Positions 1-11,665 of a DNA stretch of 64,000 nt are shown here, one piece after another; position 1 is the stretch's first letter; each line of letters starts with the position of its first letter. Under the pieces are notes generated by a model. It saw nothing but the letters and a program-made list of their open reading frames with translations, did not search any database and had not been told where the DNA came from. The translations under genes were made by a program, and so were the position numbers. The DNA is from Thozetella sp. PMI_491 (taxonomy: Eukaryota; Ascomycota; Sordariomycetes; Chaetosphaeriales; Chaetosphaeriaceae), in contig MU270024.1 of assembly GCA_021432635.1 (NCBI GenBank), positions 1,226,906 to 1,290,905 on the forward strand, given 5' to 3'.

Positions 1-3000
1 GTGGAGGAGAAGCGTGCCTGAAGGGGACAGAGCCGGATGTGCAGCTGAGGGCCCAGTGGATCGCGCAGTGTTTGTGTGCCCGGGATGCGCACGCAGCACG
101 GCACGAATTGCTTAGGGGGTGATGTCGGTGGGACCCGGAGCCCGGCTCCGTGAGATCTTCTACCTGGTCGATGAAGGCTTGGCTTCCCTTGGCAAAGCTT
201 GGCGCATGCCAAGACCTGACCTAAGTCTCTGCTACACGAGGAAAGGAACAGAGAGTGTGTTGGTGTGGATGGGGCCGGTTACCTGGTACCAAACGCCCCT
301 TAGCACATTTGCGACTACAACGCAGGATCCGACAGTCATGGTGCTACGGCCGATGGCATGCCTCAGGGCATCCGTCTCTGAGCGCTGTGGCGCCAAAGGA
401 AACCGGGAGAGATCAAACACCCAACAAAGATCCTCGATCCGAGCTGGCGATAGAGAAGCTGCACAGCAGGATGGCAGGATGGTTTTGGCCAGCCATCCTG
501 TGGACTGTGAGATAGCCACACCCGGTCGGTCACTGGCTCAGCTACCGTTTGCTATCGCGTGTAGGTATCTGCAGACGCTGTGTCACCGAGGTACAAACCA
601 TATCTCACTAAGGAACGGTAGAAATAAGGTCTAAGTGGTCAGGTGGCCATACGGCGTCAGGGCACCTAGCTACCCACTACCGGATCGTCGTCTCTGCCCT
701 ACCGATAGCGTGCAATCAGACGTGCGGCTGTCATATTAGACTTTGTGGCACCGCTTCTCATTGGGCGTTCGATGTCCGGGCCGAACGGACCGCACTCCCA
801 CCGACTTACTCCGAGTGCGCAATATTCAGAAAGCCACGCTCCTGCGAGGGGCGTACAGGCTCGCAGGCGGTGGCGCTTGAAACGGGGAAGTAAGACAAAG
901 ACGCCTCCAGGGGCTGATAAGGAGGACGCGGAGATGAAGAAAAAGGGTGGACTTTTTTGTATAACGCGACTGGGGGCCATCCGACTCCTGCTGCTTACAT
1001 TGTACCTGCCGAACGGGGCTCGTTGGAGGGGGGACTCGATCGAGAGGGACGTCTTGATTCGCCCCGGATGGCTACCGTGCTTACTTCCATATGGGGATTC
1101 GATCCGAGAGCCCTCCTAAGCCCTCCTAAGCCCGTATGCGACCGCTTTGGGCCAGCTGTAGCCAGAACAGCAACGATGCTGCCTTGTAACCGCGGCTGGG
1201 CTGTTCTAGCGCTAGAAATCCACCCGACACAGACTGGCTCTGAAAAAGCAGAAGCCATGGAATGGGGCGGCGGTCCAACTACGAGCGCAGCGAGCACTAA
1301 GCCACTACCTTCGTCTCAGCCGCTCGTGGCCGTGGTCATGGCCGGGCCGGAGACGACGATTTCGTTACTCTAACAGACGGGGACAAAGGGGGGAGTGGGG
1401 AGGATACGAGATTTGGACGGAAGCTGGCCATTGGTTGGCGAGACTGGCAAGTCTCGGGGCTAAGCGACGCCCTGGCCTTAAGAAAGACAGAATAAAAAAA
1501 CCCTCAGGCGCGCGGGAGGTTCTAGGAGCAACACGAAGGGTAGCGTTGGGAGGGCTTAGCGTGCCCTCAGGCTTCCCACTTCAACGCTTACAGTAACATA
1601 GGGGAGGGCACCCAACCCAACCGTGTCATGCTAAAAATATTGCTGTTTATTGGATTGCAAAGTTGGGTAGCGAGCCGAGAGAGGTAGGCGGAGCGATACA
1701 GGGATGCTGACCCGTGTTCAGCGGGCCCAGCAGAATGCGGGGGGGGCCAGATAGCGAGAGCTAGCCGTGTAACCGGCTCCGAGTACCCCCCCCCCCCCTC
1801 CCCCACCCCTTTCCCTTCTCCGACCGAAGTGTGCTGTATGGCTTGCAGTACAGGTTGGCGTCTGCTACCGCTGCATGGGCCGCTCTCGCTGTCGCCAACC
1901 AAGCACCACAGCGCCGTGCCGGCAAGCACGGGAGGATGCTGGGCGGGACGAATGAGGCGCCTTTCATGAGTCCCGACTGCAACCCATCCAAGAAAGCTTG
2001 CTACACAACCCTTGTCTCCCTCTCAAGCCGACCCCCTTCTCTCGCCCGCGCGCTCTTGTCTATTAGAATGCATGCAGCACTGCAATTGCAGAGCAGGGTC
2101 GCTGTGGTCGGTGCGTTTCGGCTGGGCCGTAGGCGGTAGTGATTTGCGCCTTGGCTTTATGGCTCGCTTCCTGCCGCGGCCACATGGCTGAATTAAGGTA
2201 TCGGATGCGGCGCCGCGAAGGTGCGTGCGAGCACGTACTGCACTGTCCTTGAACGCTGATCATCGTCCCCTAACCCATGGGACAGAGCGGCGACGATGCT
2301 TTCCCGGCTCAGCAGCGCAAAGGGGACACTTCGAGGGCAGGCCATGGTCCATGCGAGAAAACCAGGCCGGTGGCCACCGGCTCGGCCACGGCTCCGAGCT
2401 ACCAACGATGGCGCCCCGCTAGGCCGCCAAGGCCGGATGATCGCCCTGCCTTCAGCCCAAGCACGAAGCGACACGGGAGAGCCGCTAGCTTCAGCTGGCC
2501 AACTGCAAGGCGAACTATCGATCACGAGGCCGACCTCGCATTTTCGTCTTCTTTTTTTTTCTTTGACTTTTTTTTTCGCCCTGGTCCTTCGCTCTCCGTT
2601 CGCGCCCGGGGTCGCGGAGGGGCCAACAAACGAGTCTCGAAGGATTTCGTCGCCGACGAGACGAACCCGCACCCCCCGTAAGCCGAAGGAATTTACGTGG
2701 CGCTCCGCCTTGAGTCAAAACCGGGCGATCCGAGGATTCTAAGTTCACCGCCCACGCTGCTGCACGGGGGGTCTGCAGTCGCTCGTGCACGTAATCCCGT
2801 AGGACTTGAAGCTTAAGACTCTCCTACAGCACGTGTTAGCTCTTAGAGTCACACCTCCTGCATGTCTCTGCCATAGTTGCAGTTAGGATCGGGATGCCCT
2901 GTCATGACTGGAATTCAATCCGAGATGCTGCAGCGGCCGTGGGCGACACCACATGCCGAATATGGGCACAACCCGCGCCAGGTACCGCCAAGATCGGAAG

Positions 3001-3940
3001 GCTTATTTTTTTTTTTTGGCCTACCAGCGCCACTTTTGTCGACCTTGTGAATCTATCCTGGCAGAGACGCTTGGGGCCGTGCTTACGAACAAGGATAACA
3101 ACGCCCGTTTAACGATAAGTCATTTCTGTGTAGAGCGGCTTTGGCTTCGGCCCTGTGACTTGAACTGCTTCCTCGCCCACTGGCGTCACGGTCCTTCTAT
3201 TCCCGCTCGCCCCGGCAGTTCCGTAAGCCTTAGCTCCCGCAGGCTTGGCAGAGCTGAATAGGCGCTATCCCGAGCCTGAATGTACCACCAAAAATCACCG
3301 CAGCCCGAGAAGCAGAAAAGATTCAAAGGCCTGATAGTTTGAAATCCTCCGGCGCTTCTCCAGCCTCGATCTCGTGCACGGTGGGCTGTCTCGGAATAAG
3401 AACCTTATATTTCTACGAACAAAAGGACCTGCGCCCTCAACCTTCAGCCGCGCGGAGTTTTGAATACGCTAGCCAAAGGGACCGGGCTGGCAATAGAGCA
3501 TGGCTGCGGCGGCCTCCTTGCGATGTGCCTGCGCCTGCAGCATCTGGACCGTCTGGGAGGAACCGTCGGACCAGGCTCGTCCCCAGACCGGAGCGCATCG
3601 CCGACGACTCCATGTGTTGTGTACCCCCGAGATCGTGGCCACGGAGCCGCGCGAGTTGAGCTTCGGTCATCGTCTGCTGGCCATATGCCCCAGGTAGACG
3701 CACGGCGGAAGACATAAGACCTCACACGACTATTCATCGTAAGGTATTATCTGGATTTATTTGGCTTTATAGTCTCTCTACTCGAGTCTATCGATCTCAG
3801 CGCCGTGACCAGTACGACCAGTACTCCCCGACAAAAGTACCCAAAGCGAACGCCTCACCCTTCCATCCCCCCCAATCTAGTCTTGGAATTGGGCGCCACG
3901 TCCCTGCGGCCGGACCCGCCGCCATATTGGGGTACACCGG
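1..3940. other. Intergenic region, no gene recognised
   Basis: I see no open frame with family motifs or plausible splicing in these 3.9 kb. Open frames on both strands are short, overlap each other and read as low-complexity Arg/Pro/Ser. The stretch holds a C13 run at 1786-1798, several T/A runs, and a small direct duplication of ccctcctaag near 1112-1131. The last few hundred bases lie downstream of the minus-strand phosphate carrier and probably hold its 3' untranslated region. Confidence 0.5.
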
Positions 3941-4959
3941 CTACTCCTCCTTGTGAATTTCAATACCCGGCGGCGCACCCACCAGGGTCTTGCATTGGGC
4001 GTAGATTACGAACTGCCCAGCCACGAGTCCGCACGTCATGACAACGCGGGGCCCCAGACCAGTCAAAAGGAGCCGCTTCGGGCCGAACTCCCGAGCGAGC
4101 GAGAAGAGCTTGCTGGTGGCACTCTGCTTGGGGTCGCCGGCGCCCTTGTTGATGGCCGAGAGCAGCGTGTCGGCCGGGTGGGACAACACGGCGGCGGCGA
4201 CGCCGGCTACGACGCCCGACGTCAGCTCCACGCCGGTAGACTCGAGGTGTGTCAGGCGCGCCTTGCGCTCCGGCCCGATCATCCGATAGATGGCCTCGAC
4301 GGCTGCCTCGTGCACCGTGAACTGGCCGATCGCGTACGGCACCTGCTTGCAGAGCAGTGGCACGAAGCCCGAGTAGAAGCCGCGGAAGCCCTCCTCGCGG
4401 GCCAGCCGCATGAAGCCAGGCAGCAGCCCGCTGGCGAAGCCTCGCTGCGACACCAGGCGGATGCGCGTGGCCTCGAGCGGGCAGAGGGCGATGTCGGCGA
4501 AGAACTCGGCCGTCGAGCTGGCGCCGAGGTAGATGGCGGTGCGGTGCTTGGTGGCCGTCTCGGGCGACCCCGCGAGGGTGATGAACTGCTTCTTGAAGAA
4601 CTCGTAGCCCATGAACTTGCCGCCGCCCTGCACGAGGTAGCCGACCGCCGTGGGGCCGAAGCCGGTCAGCAGGGCGCGCGCGCCCTCGCCCGCGACGATC
4701 TTGCGCCCGGCCTTGATCATGTTGAGCCCCTTCATGGCATCATCGACCTGTATCCGCGTCTTGACGACATCGATTGGCGTTGCTGCCTATGGCTGTGGTC
4801 AGTGGGCTGCCTCTTCTTCGCTCGCGCGCGGGTTAGGTGAGAGTAGGCGCATACCCCGTGGGTCAGCGTGGCCGCGAGCGCGCCGGCGCCGAAGAACTTG
4901 GCATAGTCGGTGGGCGTGAAGTTGGGGACGTCCCCAGACGTCGTCGGGGCGGGGGCCAT
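3941..4959 (-). CDS. MIR1: Mitochondrial phosphate carrier (MIR1 type)
   Basis: Inner-membrane solute carrier that imports phosphate (with a proton) into the matrix for ATP synthesis. Two exons: 4855-4959 and 3941-4786. The 68-nt intron (GTATGC donor, CATAG acceptor, CTGAC branch-like site) joins in frame to give 316 residues, the usual family length. All three mitochondrial-carrier repeats are visible by their signatures: PIDVVKTRIQ (about residue 40), PLEATRIRLVSQ (about 135) and PADTLLSAINKG (about 235). The second signature, followed by FYSGFVPLLCKQVPY, and the C-terminal APPGIEI ending match the MIR1/PiC branch rather than general carriers. There is no long cleavable presequence, as usual for this family in fungi. 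Start chosen because MAPAPTTSG leads directly into the first helix and has a good context. Identity is firm; the choice MIR1 over PIC2 is inferred from the signatures. Confidence 0.95.
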
Positions 4960-7667
4960 AGTTGCGGCTGAGGCCGTGGGATTGCCAAGCTGGCGCTCGT
5001 GCCAACGTGCCGAGTCGGGAGGTTGTGAGCGATGGAAGCTCCGGTGCGATTGTCAGATGCCAAGTATCAACGCCGTACCGCCGCGTCGTCGGGGCGTGCC
5101 GGCTGGGCGCCGTGGAGAGGTTGACGCGCCGCTGCTTGGAGAGGGGCTTGGCGTTCTTCTGATTGATTTGCGTGCTTGGACGATCGTCACACAGGGTCAA
5201 TTGGTTGGTGGCAGCAGTCACGAGACGTGTATCGCCAAAGGAGAGCAAATCGGCAGAATGGGGTCTGTGATTGACCGTTTGCGGCTCTTTCTCAATTGTA
5301 TATGATGAAATTGACCCCTCGGGCGGCACTGACTGAGCGCCCTGGTCGTGACGTCATCCCGGCCCAGCCGGCGTTTGTGTTTGTATCAATCGCGCCGGGA
5401 AGGCCCTCACCGAGCAAGTCCGAAGCACCACCGACACGGTTTGTCCCGACGCCAACGCCCCGAACCTTGCACAGAGTACTCCGTACGTCTTCTCTAAACA
5501 ATTCCGCATTTATTTGGCGGTCCGGAAAGCAGCCGGAACCCGATCGACTCTCGAGAGAGCATGCGACGGAATTTGATTTCTATTTTGTAGCGCGTTCCGT
5601 CTAGCACGAGATAGGCTTTGGCCCCCTTCATATGCTCGACTCGGAATCTGTTCAAGCAATGAGAAATGGCCATCCTTATTTTCGGCTAGCTCTGATTTGC
5701 TCTCCATCGCCATGTAAACAGAAGGGAGAGGTTGATCATTTGCCCTATAGATAATAGGAGATCTTCCCCAGTCGGGGCACGGTTTCGGGCTGACCCGTGA
5801 TCCCTTTCCGCTTTCTATAGCACACCATACTTGCTTAGGTTTAGTTCTCTTGCCCCAGGTGTCTTTGCCCCTTGGGCAGCAGAAGGGTTTAGTCAACCAG
5901 GATTTGAATCATATGACCTTGATGAAGCCAATTCCAGGTCGTGGCGAATGGAGTTTTATCTTTTGGTAGGGACCCTATTAAACCCATTTCTCCCCATCCC
6001 CCCTTCCCCGCCAGAAGTGGTAGCATGTTTTGTGCGCAGCGGTAGTTGTAGGCTTTACGCGATGCCAGGTGAGCTGCTCCGCCTAGTCGCCATTTTCATC
6101 GTATATTGATGGAATGGCTAGGTAATCAGAACCGAATCAAGATTCTGCTATAATAGGACAGCGATTTTTTGCGTCCTCATCACAAATTTACCACTGTACC
6201 ATAGGCTTCGCCTGTATAGGTATGTGTCTTTCCATCTCGTGGCTGACTTCGGCGGCCGATCTGTACTGAAAACATAATCATCCCCCTCGCCCAGTTGCTC
6301 AGATCCATACTGCCTTTCCAGCTCATCCTGGCCAACTCGGCAATGCATGCTCTTTTTCTTGGCGATGTATTGATCTGTCAAAGTAGCTAGGGCAGGAAGA
6401 AATATTATAGATGCCTCCGGGGAAAATAGGGATCCGGTTCGTTGCAACCACTGTTTGGTAGTGAACGACAGCTAATATTTGGCGACCTTGGGCACGCACC
6501 CAATGTTAGCTGTGCCAAATATCACATATCGCCTTCCACGATGGTATGCGGCATGCGGCTAAAGACAACTCAGACAAGGGTTATAGATCGAGCGCAGTCC
6601 GTACCCAATAGTAAACTGTGCTGATCTCGTAGTTACAAATGATTTTACCTATACCTGGAAGCTCGGCCGATCGGCCGAGCTCGCAACCAATGTGAAGAAC
6701 CTTGGTTTTGAGCCCCCACGAAGTGTTTCCAAGGCTAGCGACATCATATTAGATTCAGCTTTGGGGGTTCTCTTTCCGAGCTTTTTAGAGCCACATTGGG
6801 ATAAGCTCTTTTTATATTTGGACGTATCCCCAAGCCTCACCCCTGGGTCTCTCGGCGAGGGTCAGGAAATGAAGGCAGCGTTGAAGCTTTCGACCGGAGT
6901 AATATTTTGTTGGCTGGGGATTGCTCCGCGATGGAAGAGTAAAGTATCCCTCTCTAATGCGCGCATCATGCGTGCAGGGTCTTAGATGCACTATATGCTA
7001 TTGGCCGGCGCCGATGCCAAGCCCGAAGCTCTGCGGCTCGTCATCCTGTGCATCCATCTTCCCAGGCCATGACAAACTTGGGTGGTGAACGTCTTCATTC
7101 CAGCTCCCGTCTTAGCAATATGTTGGGAAGACGCCACGAGCAAGGGATATTCATTGACCATTAGAAACACGGAAGACGATGAGCAAGTTTAGTCAACGTA
7201 TTTCGTAAAAGCAACACGCCGCTTCATCTCACCCACGGCTGCAGAGGAAGTGACGTGGGTTTCCGCGGGGTAGTCATCTGCGGCTGTATGGTTACGGCAC
7301 AACGGTTTCCGCTTGAGCAGCTGGCTGCTGACGTTCTGGAGAACGCAATGAGCGGTTTTCCACAAGCTCAGCGGACAGAGCGTTTCATTCACAGAAGCCA
7401 CACAGCACTGGTCACAGAGGCAAGGCGGGACCACAAGTGGACGACAACACGCGAGTAGTATTGAGCGACTGAGTTTGCACTAGTACTTGGGAAAGCAAAT
7501 ACGATCAAGCACCCAACTGCCCTCCGTACACCGCACACACGCCCCGCGACACCGTCACCATCCCCGATACGCCATCCGCTCGCCTTCGGGCACCGGTCAG
7601 CACGGGAGGGAGGTAGGTGTCGGACAGCGACTCTTTCGACGTACCCAAAAACCCCGATCCTAGACGC
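4960..7667. other. Intergenic region between phosphate carrier and metallothionein
   Basis: About 2.7 kb without a supportable gene. The left end is the promoter of the minus-strand phosphate carrier. From about 5.6 to 7.5 kb the base composition is more AT-rich than the flanks, and the open frames are short and show no family motif. The right end, just below 7668, is the 3' side of the metallothionein gene. Confidence 0.45.
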
Positions 7668-7736
7668 TTATTTGGAGTGCTTGCTGCATCCGGAGCAGCT
7701 GCAGGAGTCGCCGCACGAGCAGTCACCGCCGCACAT
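7668..7736 (-). CDS. MMT1: MMT1-like 22-residue metallothionein
   Basis: Tiny cysteine-rich metal-binding protein of 22 residues (start at 7736, stop TAA at 7670-7668). It begins MCGGDCSC, contains six cysteines (positions 2, 6, 8, 12, 14, 17), mostly in C-x-C pairs, and ends in a short basic Ser/Lys/His tail. Length, six rather than seven cysteines and the MCG start are as I recall them for MMT1 of Magnaporthe, a high-affinity zinc metallothionein linked to wall differentiation and virulence; Neurospora copper metallothionein is longer and has seven. The start context is good (CAAG before ATG), a TATA box lies 135-143 nt upstream, and the leader is C/A-rich as in highly expressed fungal genes. 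No intron is needed. It is far below the size usually predicted automatically, so it is easily missed. Confidence 0.85.
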   Translation of the reverse strand: MCGGDCSCGDSCSCSGCSKHSK

Positions 7737-7870
7737 CTTGGTTGATTTGGTGGGTTGGGGGGGTTTGGGGTTGTGGGTTGGTAAAAGTTGGCCTTGGGGG
7801 TTGCTTGGTTGAGCTGTTGTGAGTTGAAAGAGATAGAAGCCTCGAAGGGCCGGGCTGGGCAGGCGAGATG

Positions 7871-7879
7871 TATATTTAT
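7871..7879 (-). promoter_or_regulatory. TATA box of the metallothionein gene
   Basis: On the minus strand this reads ATAAATATA, about 135-143 nt upstream of the metallothionein ATG. It is followed by a C/A-rich, pyrimidine-rich leader typical of strongly transcribed fungal genes. Further upstream (about 8010-8060) the minus strand carries repeated CACCAC/CCCCACC words that could bind a regulator; that role is a guess. Confidence 0.6.
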
Positions 7880-8988
7880 GGGAAACACAACTCAACATCC
7901 ACGCGGCCCCTCCTACCCACCAACCCCCCCTGCCGGAATGCCGATTCAGGCCGCTTCTCCGCACGCAAACGTGGGTGCCGAGCCAGTAAGATAAGTTGCG
8001 CGGTCTTGTGGTGGCGAGTAGCGTGGGTGTAGTGTGGTGGGGTGGTGTGTGGGGAGTAGGCTTGATTCGTCGTCGCCCCCGTTCCACGTCCATCAGATGG
8101 TCTTACGATGGAGAGGCTCCAGGCCCCCGATAGCGGGAGCGCTAGCTCGGCCGCTCGCTTCCCGCAGTAGCCGACTCGAAATTTTGGGGCCACGGCGCCT
8201 CTCCGGCCTGGACTACGATGGGTCCGTCGCATGGGGTCGACCCTCGCCCGATTTAGCGATGGAGGCTATCGAGATGCCGGACGGGGCCGCGGGGGAGCAC
8301 GTGTGGACGTGATGGCTCGCCCGACCTGGGTAGGGGCGCCCGGTATGGCCCCTTTGTGATTGCAAGGCGCTCCTGGGGGGGTTGCACAGCTCCGAGGAGA
8401 AGTGCGACAACCATCGGCAACTCCGTCCCGAAGTGGTGGCAGACATGCTCAACGAGCACATGACGATAGCGCGAAGTCGGCCTCCTGCATCCGTTCATGC
8501 AAGCGTATGTCGCGCATTCGCTGGGGAAAACCTATAAAGCACTAAAATAAGTGATTGGCGGCGCTCTACTACGTAGGGCTGGAACCAAGAATGTTCCGAG
8601 CGTACGAGATGCTTTAGGAGGGGGTCCGAGTGCCGGCCCTTGTCCACAATGCGACAGCTGGTATAGAAACAACGAATCGGTAGCCATGCTTTACGACGAC
8701 ACCATAGGTATACTAAAACCCTAGACCATGGCCGACCCTAGTTTTAACCAAGTAGCAACCGAGTTGCGGCTGCGAAGGGTACATGCGGCAGTCACCACAA
8801 TCAAGGCGTTATTACACTACATCCCTCATTCACAGCCCTGTGCACAGCAAGGATTGCAGGATTGCAATTGAATCAATTTGGCAAATTACGTCACATAATT
8901 TCAATCTGTTCTGCTGTCGGAATCACATTTTCAAGCACCTTGATTCTGCGAACACAACACTCCTCCAGCACGAGAGGCTCTTCCTAAC
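7880..8988. other. Metallothionein promoter and spacer to alcohol oxidase
   Basis: About 1.1 kb without a gene. The left half is the upstream region of the metallothionein, with GT-rich stretches on the plus strand around 8010-8060. The right half lies downstream of the alcohol oxidase stop codon (8989) and must hold its 3' untranslated region. Confidence 0.5.
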
Positions 8989-11665
8989 TTAAAGCCGGAG
9001 CGGGAGGCGGGTCTCACCCGGGGCGTTGTAGTCCGGAACCCTCATCTCGAGGGCCTCGCCCGAGTAGCCAAGGTCCTCGGCGATGAGAACTGCGGCCTTC
9101 TCTCCGATCAGGAGGGCGGTAGAGTAGCTGCGATGGGTCAGCCATGGCCGGGTAATGGTGATCGCCTCTAGGGAGACCGAAGAATTCACTTACGTGTTGC
9201 AGCCGACATTGTCGGGGCAGATACTCAGGTCGGCGACCTTGAGGCCCTCGACGCCGTGCACGTTGAGGCGCTCGTCCAGCACGCCGTGCTTGACAATGCT
9301 GTTGCCCTCCTTCGGGGCCATCGAGCAGGTCTGCCAGAGGTTGTCAGTTCAGCACGCATACATAGGGTCTGCTAGGGCGGGGACTCACTCCGAGACTGTG
9401 CCAAGTGGTCTCGACGTGTCTCTTGACCCACTCCTCGATTGCCTTGATATCCTCGTTGGAGTACTCGAGCTCCTTCCGCTTGTCCTTCCGGTTGCTGGTC
9501 ACGATGCCCTCCTTCTTGGACTCGTCGGGCCCCGGGACCGGCATGCTCCAGCTGCCGTGCTGGATGCCGGCGGTGATGTTGCCGGGCAGCGCATACAGGT
9601 TGGTGTCGAGCAGGTCGAGGTCGTAGGCGCGCGCCTTGGAGTCGTAGTCGAAGAAGGGGTGCATGTTCTGCACCTCGCCCGCATAGGCATCCATGCGCCG
9701 AGCCGTCTCGCGTGACTTGATGTAGCCCCATACCATAGGCACCATGTCGCGCTCATCGTTCATGAAGCCGGCGTCGAAGTCGGGGACCGCGTAGGGGTCC
9801 GGTGAGGTGATGTGGGTGGACCCACGAGAGAAGGGGTACTCGAGGAAGTGGAACATGGTGAAGAAGTTGCCGGGAGGCACCAGCATGTGGTCGCCGAACC
9901 ATCCCGCGATCACCGAGTAGTGCATGACGGGCTTGTCAGGCTTGTTCTTGAAGTACGACTCCCAGCCCGACTTGAAGTGGGGCGTCGGCCAGGACTCGAA
10001 CTCCTTGAGCTCCTTCTCCGTCGGCCGGACCTTGACGCCAGCATCGATGCCGTTGGTGGCAAGCGGGCCAGTTCCCTTGAGGTTCCACTCATCGAAGACA
10101 CCTGAACATGCCATCAGTCACGGGATATCAAAGAGGGGAAGGGGTTGGGGCTCGGGCTATGGCGGTGGGCTCCCTACGTTTCTGGGTCTCGGGGTCGCCA
10201 CGGGCGAAGTCATCGAATGACTCGGTCCCCGGCTTGGCACGGAACACAGAGAATGTCAGGTAGTGGTCCTGGAAATTGAGACCCACGCCAGGCAGGTCAA
10301 CAATCGGCTCCACGCCGGCCTTGCGGAGCTTCTCCGGGTCGCCGACGCCGGACCGCTGGAGGATCAAGGGCGACGACAGGGTGCCACCCGAGACAACAAT
10401 TTGCTTGCGGGCCTTGAACACGCGCGTGCCCTTATCCTATTTTGGGAATTAGTCTTGCCATCACGACTGCGTTCTATTCAAAAAGACTCACATCTCCGAT
10501 GGGCTTGGTTGGGCTGGTATCTGGTCAGCAACTGGTTGCCATCTGGGATCGAGCACTTACACTGTCTGCACACCAACGGCGCGGCCATTCTCAATAATGA
10601 CCTTTTCAACCTTAGTGTTGCAAGCCAGATATAAGTTCGAGTGCACTGCGCGAGTGGAGTGGATGTAGCCTATATCCTCCGTTTCTATTAGAGCTTCACA
10701 GGAAACGTCGGAGGGGATGGAGGGACCTACCATGAGCTGAGTCGCTACGTCGACCGGTCTAGAGCTCTTGTCAGCATCTACCATACCGTGGGGCGTAGTT
10801 ATTCGAGTATATCGAAGTACGGACGTCTCTGTTAATCTGTTCACCCCTGAGTGTTAGTATATATGGACGTTTATGTAGCTCCCCAGCGATATTCGACGAG
10901 AAGGAACATAGAAAACGCGGGAATACGTTCCCATTTGACCCAATGCTCAGCGCCATGCCCCGTAGACAAATCCTGGAGGTCATCACAAGTTGGGATACCC
11001 TGGCTCTCAGTCGCACGCAAGAAGTCTTCCTTGATAGGGTAGGTATAGTTGCCAAACGAGACTTTGATAGGACCATCAAATCCATGAGTTTCCCTATGGA
11101 ATGTCAGTCTATATAGTCTTGTAATAGTACCGTATCTTACTTGTTATGGCAAGATCGCTGATAGGTCTCATGCTTCCTCATAAGGGGGATCAGGTTCTTC
11201 GTCTCCCACCCCTTAGCCTGGAAGTCATCATAGTCCGAAGCTGAAGCACGAGTATACATCTAGATTTAAATTAATCAGCCGCTAGGATTTATAAGAAGAT
11301 AATGACATACCATAAAATTAATAGACGACCCCCCGCCAAGAACATGAGCTGCGGGGACGATAGCAGCACGACCACCTAGCCATTTCGACGGGCGTGACTC
11401 GTAAAAAGTAGCTCTCTTAGAGTCTAATTTCATATTACGAGGGAAAATTCCTAGTTATTCGGTCGTCAAATATAAGCTTTCTTTAACCAGACTGTGGTTA
11501 TTTACCTGGACGGAAGACCCAGGGGTCATTGAGGTTAGTCTCGCCGGCCTCGATCAGTAAGACCTTGAGATTGTGATCGAGATTGGCTAGCCTTCCCGCC
11601 ACTACACAGCCGCAGCTGCCTCCACCACACACAATGATGTCGAATTCCTCGGGGAGTGGCGACAT
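8989..11665 (-). CDS. AOX1: Alcohol (methanol) oxidase, GMC family
   Basis: FAD-dependent GMC oxidoreductase that oxidises methanol or other short alcohols to aldehyde and H2O2, normally in peroxisomes. In plant-degrading fungi it handles methanol from pectin and lignin demethylation. Exons (minus): 11506-11665, 11311-11450, 11141-11259, 10931-11093, 10825-10836, 10731-10758, 10561-10669, 10492-10513, 10178-10436, 9389-10101, 9194-9330, 8989-9127. They total 2001 nt, 666 residues, against 663 for Pichia AOX1. Seen: N-terminal dinucleotide motif CGGGSCGC, then AGRLANLDHNLKV, GGGSSINFMMYTRASASDYD, HGAEHW, TGRRSDSAHGYIHS, QIVVSGGTLSSPLILQRSG, DKPVMHYS, PFSRGSTHITSPDPY, the CPDNVGCNTY active-site region, and a C-terminal LRL that might be a weak type-1 peroxisomal signal. 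All introns are GT-AG except 10837-10930, which would start GA. Either that site is noncanonical, the copy is damaged, or there is a base error. Confidence 0.9.
10837..10930 (-). other. Intron with apparent GA-AG ends beside a 12-nt microexon
   Basis: In the alcohol oxidase the reading KW|INRD|TGRRSD is recovered only if exon 4 ends at 10931 (TGG), followed by GAACGT where GTACGT would be a perfect donor. The intron then ends ...ACTAACACTCAGGGGTGAACAG (a consensus branch site and an AG). The next exon would be only 12 nt (10825-10836, Ile-Asn-Arg-Asp), closed by a GTCCGT donor and a 66-nt intron with a GCTGAC branch-like site. No GT donor within a few bases keeps the frame. The flanking exons are conserved and in frame, so a single altered base is the simplest reading. 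Confidence 0.55.
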
